Below, in pieces: positions 63,835-64,000 of a DNA stretch of 64,000 nt (position 1 is its first letter; each line of letters starts with the position of its first letter). The stretch lies in the NCBI GenBank assembly GCA_015059305.1, contig SVAQ01000003.1, positions 1-64,000 of the forward strand, read 5' to 3'. The notes under the pieces are model-generated. The model was not told the DNA's origin and ran no database searches. It was given only the letters and a program-made list of their open reading frames with translations. The DNA is from Bacillota bacterium. Lineage in GTDB: Bacteria > Bacillota_I > Bacilli_A > RF39 > UBA660. The translations under genes were made by a program, and so were the position numbers.

Positions 63835-64000
63835 TTAATTAATAGTTAAATAACCTAAAATATGCTTCTGTAGTCTTAATAAATCCACTATATCCACAAT
63901 TCCGTCTTGATTAGTATCGCCTGCCTTTAAATAACTTCCGTTTAAATCAGCGTACCCTAATATATACTTTTGTACTCTTAATAAATCTTGAATATTAATA
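63835..64000 (-). CDS. Dockerin type I domain at the C-terminus of a protein cut by the window edge
   Basis: Partial: 54 residues before the stop at 63837-63835, running off the window. They form a dockerin type I: a first half-repeat NIQDLLRVQKYILGYAD and a full second repeat with the calcium loop GDTNQDGIVDIVD (D-x-N-x-D-G-x5-D) and helix LLRLQKHILGY. The two matching RVQKYILGY/RLQKHILGY helices are the twofold dockerin signature. It is too short at the edge to be listed by simple gene callers. The same-strand cohesin-like gene starts 11 bases later with its ribosome site in between. Confidence 0.88.
   Translation of the reverse strand, partial: INIQDLLRVQKYILGYADLNGSYLKAGDTNQDGIVDIVDLLRLQKHILGYLTIN

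Overview
The window is low-GC Firmicutes-type chromosome, roughly 30% G+C by eye. It is densely packed with short gaps and uses the standard genetic code: TGA is a stop, for example at 32682-32684, and Trp is TGG. It carries spore-formation genes (spmA, spmB, dacB, yunB and a yutH-like gene), Gram-positive wall genes (alr, two DD-carboxypeptidases, a TagO-type initiating transferase), ylxM-ftsY, and a phosphoketolase. Together these suggest an uncultured, spore-gene-bearing member of the Bacilli, possibly one of the small-genome gut lineages. Genus and species cannot be read from the sequence. No insertion sequence, prophage, CRISPR array, rRNA or replication origin is visible. No stretch longer than 300 bases lacks a gene.

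Layout. 1-520: tRNA genes Asp, initiator Met and Ser (minus strand) and Leu (plus strand). 533-9523: a housekeeping and sporulation block with partly Bacillus-like order. It holds an S1-domain protein, a NifU C-terminal protein, a YutH-like spore-coat protein, YutD, YunB, three unrecognised proteins, an unusual Cys-rich ferredoxin, RluB, SpmB, SpmA, and DacB (with a small membrane protein between SpmA and DacB). 9555-31019: a CPBP protease, a CBS-type pyrophosphatase, UvrB, an acyltransferase/zinc-ribbon pair, a flavoprotein, an acyl-CoA ligase with a divergent TetR regulator, a small M3-like peptidase, phosphoketolase, alanine racemase, YugP, CysS, GltX, DacF, and a Mur-ligase-like/hydrolase pair. 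31128-34630: a polytopic membrane protein, YlxM, FtsY and YebC.

34702-52494 is a surface-polysaccharide locus, all on the minus strand, with terminators splitting it into at least four transcription units. In order of transcription: (1) a TagO-like initiating transferase and a two-component ABC polysaccharide exporter; (2) CapE-, RmlD- and CapG-like enzymes that would make a UDP-activated L-FucNAc or L-QuiNAc; (3) glycosyltransferases, including a GT2-GT4 fusion and a ferredoxin/FrhB/pyruvyl-transferase fusion; (4) a 996-residue polymerase-like/GT4/Alg14 fusion with its Alg13-type partner, then a GtrB/GtrA pair.

52547-64000: a phosphoesterase, a membrane-linked papain-fold protein, TypA, a heterodimeric ABC exporter, a small membrane protein, tRNA-Glu(CTC), an M29 aminopeptidase, and, at the edge, a dockerin-ended protein (truncated by the window) directly upstream of a membrane-anchored cohesin-like protein.

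The main points for a second look are: the dockerin/cohesin gene pair; the triple and double fusion enzymes of the polysaccharide locus; the ferredoxin with a metallothionein-like tail; and four sporulation genes whose ATG lies only 5-7 nt after a -10 element with no Shine-Dalgarno sequence, two of them with good sigma-E-like promoters, implying leaderless mRNAs.
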